Origin: Acidobacteriota bacterium
GTDB taxonomy: Bacteria; Acidobacteriota; Vicinamibacteria; Vicinamibacterales; 2-12-FULL-66-21
Direction of reading: 5' to 3'
Length of the DNA: 8,447 nt
NCBI GenBank assembly: GCA_013694845.1
Contig: JACDBQ010000236.1
Span: forward strand, 1-8,447
Every line of letters starts with the position of its first letter. The first letter of the stretch is position 1. The notes beneath the pieces are model-generated. The model did not search any database. It was given only the letters and a program-made list of their open reading frames with translations, and was not told the origin of the DNA. Both the position numbers and the translations under genes were made by a program. Shown here in pieces: positions 6,256 through 8,447 of this stretch.

Positions 6256-6353
6256 AACACAAGGAGCACCAGGACCACGACGCTCACAAAGAAGTGCCTT
6301 CGGTTTTGCTGACTTGCTTGGTGGTCGTGGTGTTCTTGGTGTGCCTCGTGTTG
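6256..6353. repeat. Imperfect inverted repeat with GTGGTCGTGGTG-type arms
   Basis: The left arm at 6256-6280 (AACACAAGGAGCACC...CACGA) and the right arm at 6325-6353 (TCGTGGTGTTCTTGGTGTG...) are imperfect reverse complements. They flank a centre of about 44 bp with its own short pairings (AAGTGCC, TTGCT). GGT-rich arms of this type are a common form of intergenic palindrome in GC-rich bacteria. No coding role. Confidence 0.6.
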
Positions 6354-6389
6354 GGATCGTGAACTCCGCAGGGCTGGCGGCAGGTGGCT

Positions 6390-6395
6390 TAGAAT
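6390..6395 (+). promoter_or_regulatory. Possible -10 element for the GGT-family gene
   Basis: TAGAAT matches the sigma-70 -10 consensus at 5 of 6 positions. No recognisable -35 lies 16-18 bp upstream. If used, the leader would be about 175 nt and would contain the second inverted repeat. Confidence 0.25.
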
Positions 6396-6460
6396 CAACC
6401 GGCAGGCGGTCCCTCGTCAGTGTCGATGGCCGCCAGATCGATCCGCATGCCTTCGGCAAC

Positions 6461-6546
6461 ACCCGACGACCCAATGACACGACGGCTCGACGCCTTCCAT
6501 GCCAGAAAACGTCCTGTTCGTCGTGTCGTTGGGTTCGTCGTGCGGG
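6461..6546. repeat. Long imperfect inverted repeat in the GGT gene leader
   Basis: The left arm at 6461-6484 (ACCCGACGACCCAATGACAC followed by GACG) is reverse-complementary to the right arm at 6519-6546 (CGTCGTGTCGTTGGGTTCGT followed by CGTGCGGG), with one mismatch and two small insertions. The 34-nt loop contains a further GACG/CGTC pairing (6489-6492 with 6510-6513). The structure ends 16 bp before the AAAGGA ribosome-binding site. It could be a mobile palindromic repeat or a leader hairpin. Confidence 0.72.
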
Positions 6547-6577
6547 CCGCAGGCCAACCCGTAAAAAGGACATCGCT

Positions 6578-8278
6578 ATGCGACCCCTTGCCCTTGTTGG
6601 AATCATCGCCGTGACGACCATAGGATCGAGCACGCAAGCCCCCGGCGACCGCCCGGCTCCGAATCCACGCGCCACGCGATCGGTCGTGATGGCGCGGAAC
6701 GGCCTCATCGCCACCAGCCAGCCGCTGGCGTCGGCGGCCGGGCTCGCCGTCCTGCAGCAGGGGGGCAACGCGATCGACGCCGCGGTCACCGCCGCGGCGG
6801 TGCTGTCCGTCGTCGAACCCACGATGAATGGGATCGGTGGGGATCTGTTCGCGCTGGTCTACGATCCGAAGACGAAGACGGTCCGGGCGCTGAACGCCAG
6901 CGGGCGCGCCCCAGCGGCGGCAACGGTGGACGAGTTCAAACGGCGGAATCTCACGTCCATTCCATACCGTGGCGAGCTGTCGGTCAGTGTCCCGGGTGTC
7001 GTGGACGGCTGGAGCGAGCTGCTCGCGAAGCACGGCACGATCACGCTCGACCGGGCGCTGGCGCCGGCGATCCGCTACGCCAGGGACGGGTACGCGGTCA
7101 GCGAGATCATCGCGCACCAATGGAAAGATCAGGAGGCGACGCTCGCGCGCGACCCCGCTGCCGAATCCACGTTTCTACCCGGCGGTCACGCCCCGCGGAC
7201 CGGTGAGATCTTTCGCAATCCGAAGTTGGCTGCGAGCCTGGAATCGATCGCCAAGGGCGGGCGCGATGCTTTCTACACGGGCGCTATCGCCCAGGCCATC
7301 GGCGAGGACATGCAGCGCCGCAAGGGACTGCTGACCGCTGTCGATCTCGCGGCCCATCGCTCTGACTGGACCGAACCGATTTCGGCCACCTACAAGGGGC
7401 ACCAGCTGCTCGAGTTCCCGCCGAATACCCAGGGCGTCGTGGCCCTGGAGATGCTGAACATCCTGGAGGGATTCGATCTCAAGGCCGCCGGGCACAACAC
7501 CGCGGCCTACCTGCACCTGCTGGTCGAAGCAAAGAAGATCGCATTCGCGGACCGTGACGCATGGCTGGCTGACGCCGGCGCGACACCGCCGGAGGCCCTC
7601 CGCCGGATGCTCTCGAAGGAGTATGCGGCCGAGCGCCGCAAGGAGATCGACGCCGAGCGGACCGCGCGCGACTACAAGCCGTTGTCGCTCGGCGGCTCCA
7701 CAGCGTCGGGTGAAGAGCATCCACAGGCCCACGGCGACACGATCTATCTCACGGTCGCGGACAAGGACGGCAACGTCATTTCCCTGATCCAGTCGATCTA
7801 CGAAGCCTTCGGCGCCGGCATCGTCGCGGGTGACACCGGTATTGCGCTGCACAATCGCGGCAGCCTGTTCTCGCTTCGCGCCGGGCATCCGAACCTGCTC
7901 GCACCGGGTAAACGGCCGTTCCACACGCTGGTGCCCGCGATGGTCATGAAGGACGGTCGCCCCTGGCTGTCGTTCGGCGTCATGGGTGGCGACATGCAGC
8001 CGCAGGGGCACGTGCAGGTCTTCCTGAACATGGTGGAATTCGGGATGAACGTGCAGGAGGCCGGCGAAGCCCCGCGCTTCCGCCACACGGCCAACGGGCT
8101 CGCGCTCGAGAGCGCGATCTCACCGGAGGCCCGCTTCGGTCTTGATGCCCGCGGTCACCGCCTGGTGACCAGCATCGGCGTCTTCGGCGGCTTTCAGGGC
8201 ATCCTGATCGACCCCAGGACCGGCGTGATGATGGGCGGCTCGGATCCGCGCAAGGACGGCTTGGCGATCGGGTGGTGA
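6578..8278 (+). CDS. Exported gamma-glutamyltransferase-family Ntn-hydrolase (divergent substrate pocket)
   Basis: A 566-residue proenzyme of the gamma-glutamyltranspeptidase family, which self-cleaves before a Thr that then acts as nucleophile. Residues 1-21 form a weak signal peptide, suggesting export. The N-terminal subunit carries GGNAIDAAVTAAAVLSVVEP and NGIGGDLFAL. The predicted cleavage site and nucleophile is Thr388 in HGDTIYLTVADKDGN. The C-terminal subunit keeps FGAGIVAGDTGI, the oxyanion-hole Gly470-Gly471, and ends in GGSDPRKDGLAIGW. By eye-alignment to E. coli GGT, the glutamate-binding residues Asn411, Asp433, Ser462 and Ser463 are replaced by Tyr408, Leu430, His449 and Thr450, so glutathione may not be the substrate. 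ATG at 6578 has AAAGGA at 6565-6570 with 7-nt spacing. The frame is open far upstream, antisense to the AOR gene, but that part is not coding. Confidence 0.93.
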   Translation: MRPLALVGIIAVTTIGSSTQAPGDRPAPNPRATRSVVMARNGLIATSQPLASAAGLAVLQQGGNAIDAAVTAAAVLSVVEPTMNGIGGDLFALVYDPKTKTVRALNASGRAPAAATVDEFKRRNLTSIPYRGELSVSVPGVVDGWSELLAKHGTITLDRALAPAIRYARDGYAVSEIIAHQWKDQEATLARDPAAESTFLPGGHAPRTGEIFRNPKLAASLESIAKGGRDAFYTGAIAQAIGEDMQRRKGLLTAVDLAAHRSDWTEPISATYKGHQLLEFPPNTQGVVALEMLNILEGFDLKAAGHNTAAYLHLLVEAKKIAFADRDAWLADAGATPPEALRRMLSKEYAAERRKEIDAERTARDYKPLSLGGSTASGEEHPQAHGDTIYLTVADKDGNVISLIQSIYEAFGAGIVAGDTGIALHNRGSLFSLRAGHPNLLAPGKRPFHTLVPAMVMKDGRPWLSFGVMGGDMQPQGHVQVFLNMVEFGMNVQEAGEAPRFRHTANGLALESAISPEARFGLDARGHRLVTSIGVFGGFQGILIDPRTGVMMGGSDPRKDGLAIGW

Positions 8279-8284
8279 GTCTCC

Positions 8285-8311
8285 GGGGTGCGGGGTCCGG
8301 GGACGCGGGGT
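8285..8311. repeat. 14-bp G-rich repeat, copy 3
   Basis: GGTGCGGGGTCCGG (8287-8300) followed by a degenerate GGACGCGGGG. The unit matches the fifth copy at 3738-3751 in 13 of 14 positions. As at the VWA gene, it lies just downstream of a stop codon, here by 6 bp. Confidence 0.65.
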
Positions 8312-8364
8312 GCTCGTGGGCCTGGCCATGTCGCGACAACGTATCCGTTTTGCTTCTCGAGCGT

Positions 8365-8418
8365 CCGGATCCTGAAGACCGCGGCTAAAGCCTGAACCCG
8401 TGCTTCAGGGGATCCCGG
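8365..8418. repeat. Imperfect inverted repeat downstream of the GGT gene
   Basis: CCGGATCCTGAAG (8365-8377) pairs with CTTCAGGGGATCCCGG (8403-8418) apart from small insertions, around a 25-nt loop. The loop contains CCGCGGCTAAAGCC, and CCTGAA/TTCAGG offers an alternative inner stem. It lies about 90 bp after the GGT stop and might end that transcript, but has no T-tract. Confidence 0.6.
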
Positions 8419-8447
8419 TCATCGATGAGAAACGTATTCTCGCCGGT
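8385..8447 (-). CDS. Possible C-terminal end of a minus-strand gene (partial)
   Basis: Reading leftward from the window edge, one minus frame gives TGENTFLIDDRDPLKHGFRL and then a TAG at 8387-8385. The other two minus frames stop sooner. The composition looks protein-like, and a convergent gene would suit the position after the GGT stop. However, only 20 codons are visible, and half of them lie in an inverted repeat, so this may be chance. No family is recognised. Confidence 0.25.
   Translation of the reverse strand, partial: TGENTFLIDDRDPLKHGFRL

Larger units (their letters stand above)
6182..6577. other. 396-bp divergent intergenic region
   Basis: This gap separates the AOR gene (leftward) from the GGT-family gene (rightward). 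It holds the inverted repeats at 6256-6353 and 6461-6546, a small CCAGA/TCTGG hairpin at 6215-6232, a -10-like TAGAAT at 6390-6395 and the GGT ribosome-binding site. Open frames through it on both strands give low-quality His- and Arg-rich peptides and are not considered genes. No known riboswitch, including the molybdenum-cofactor type, was recognised upstream of the AOR gene. Confidence 0.7.

Noticed and set aside
6182..6260. Molybdenum-cofactor riboswitch upstream of the AOR gene
   Set aside because: The roughly 75-nt leader shows only a 5-bp hairpin and none of the conserved Moco-riboswitch helices I would expect.
6195..6398. Minus-strand His-rich 67-codon ORF
   Set aside because: It translates the inverted repeat arms (QHEAHQEHHDHQ); this type of peptide is typical of spurious ORFs over intergenic palindromes.
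4766..6577. Long plus-strand open frame running antisense to the AOR gene and joined in frame to the GGT gene
   Set aside because: It is a high-GC shadow; the antisense part shows no domain, the AOR gene is clearly coded on the other strand, and the GGT gene has its own start with a good ribosome-binding site at 6578.
8424..8447. Plus-strand ATG (MRNVFSP) near the right edge with AGGGGA upstream
   Set aside because: Only seven codons are visible, the spacing is about 12 nt, and the AGGGGA is part of the inverted repeat; it cannot be supported.

Overview
This is a GC-rich bacterial chromosome segment. I suggest Acidobacteriota, possibly Vicinamibacteria. That is an inference from the VWFA-related protein of a type abundant in that phylum, the small clusters of exported hydrolases, and intergenic G/C-rich repeats. 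No rRNA, tRNA, transposase, phage gene or CRISPR array was seen.

Left part (1-2066): on the minus strand, an OsmC-family protein is followed by the N-terminus of a membrane acyltransferase (DUF1624/HGSNAT-like) cut by the window edge. The second gene has no ATG, GTG or TTG start and seems to begin at CTG, in frame with the OsmC stop. Divergent to them is a secreted M19 membrane-dipeptidase-type enzyme, followed directly by an array of about 5.5 copies of a 40-bp tandem repeat.

Middle (2075-3955, plus strand): an SGNH/GDSL hydrolase overlaps an exported von Willebrand A protein by 4 bp (ATGA), so they form a translationally coupled pair. After a 14-bp tandem repeat comes an unrecognised 29-residue single-helix membrane peptide, with a hairpin over its likely ribosome-binding site.

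Minus-strand metabolic pair (3981-6181): a 650-residue aldehyde:ferredoxin oxidoreductase family enzyme (tungsto/molybdopterin plus 4Fe-4S) overlaps by 4 bp with an 83-residue MoaD/ThiS-like sulfur carrier ending in Gly-Gly. No dedicated electron-transfer subunit lies in the window.

Right part (6182-8447): a 396-bp non-coding region with two imperfect inverted repeats leads to an exported Ntn-hydrolase of the gamma-glutamyltransferase family. It keeps the catalytic Thr but lacks several classical glutamate-binding residues. The remaining 169 bp hold another copy of the 14-bp repeat, a third inverted repeat and possibly the end of a minus-strand gene.

Overall this is an ordinary gene set with unusual intergenic structure. 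The items most worth following up are the 29-residue peptide with its hairpin, the AOR-MoaD pair, the CTG-start acyltransferase, the divergent GGT active site and the repeat families. I found no clear evidence of a wholly new multi-gene system.
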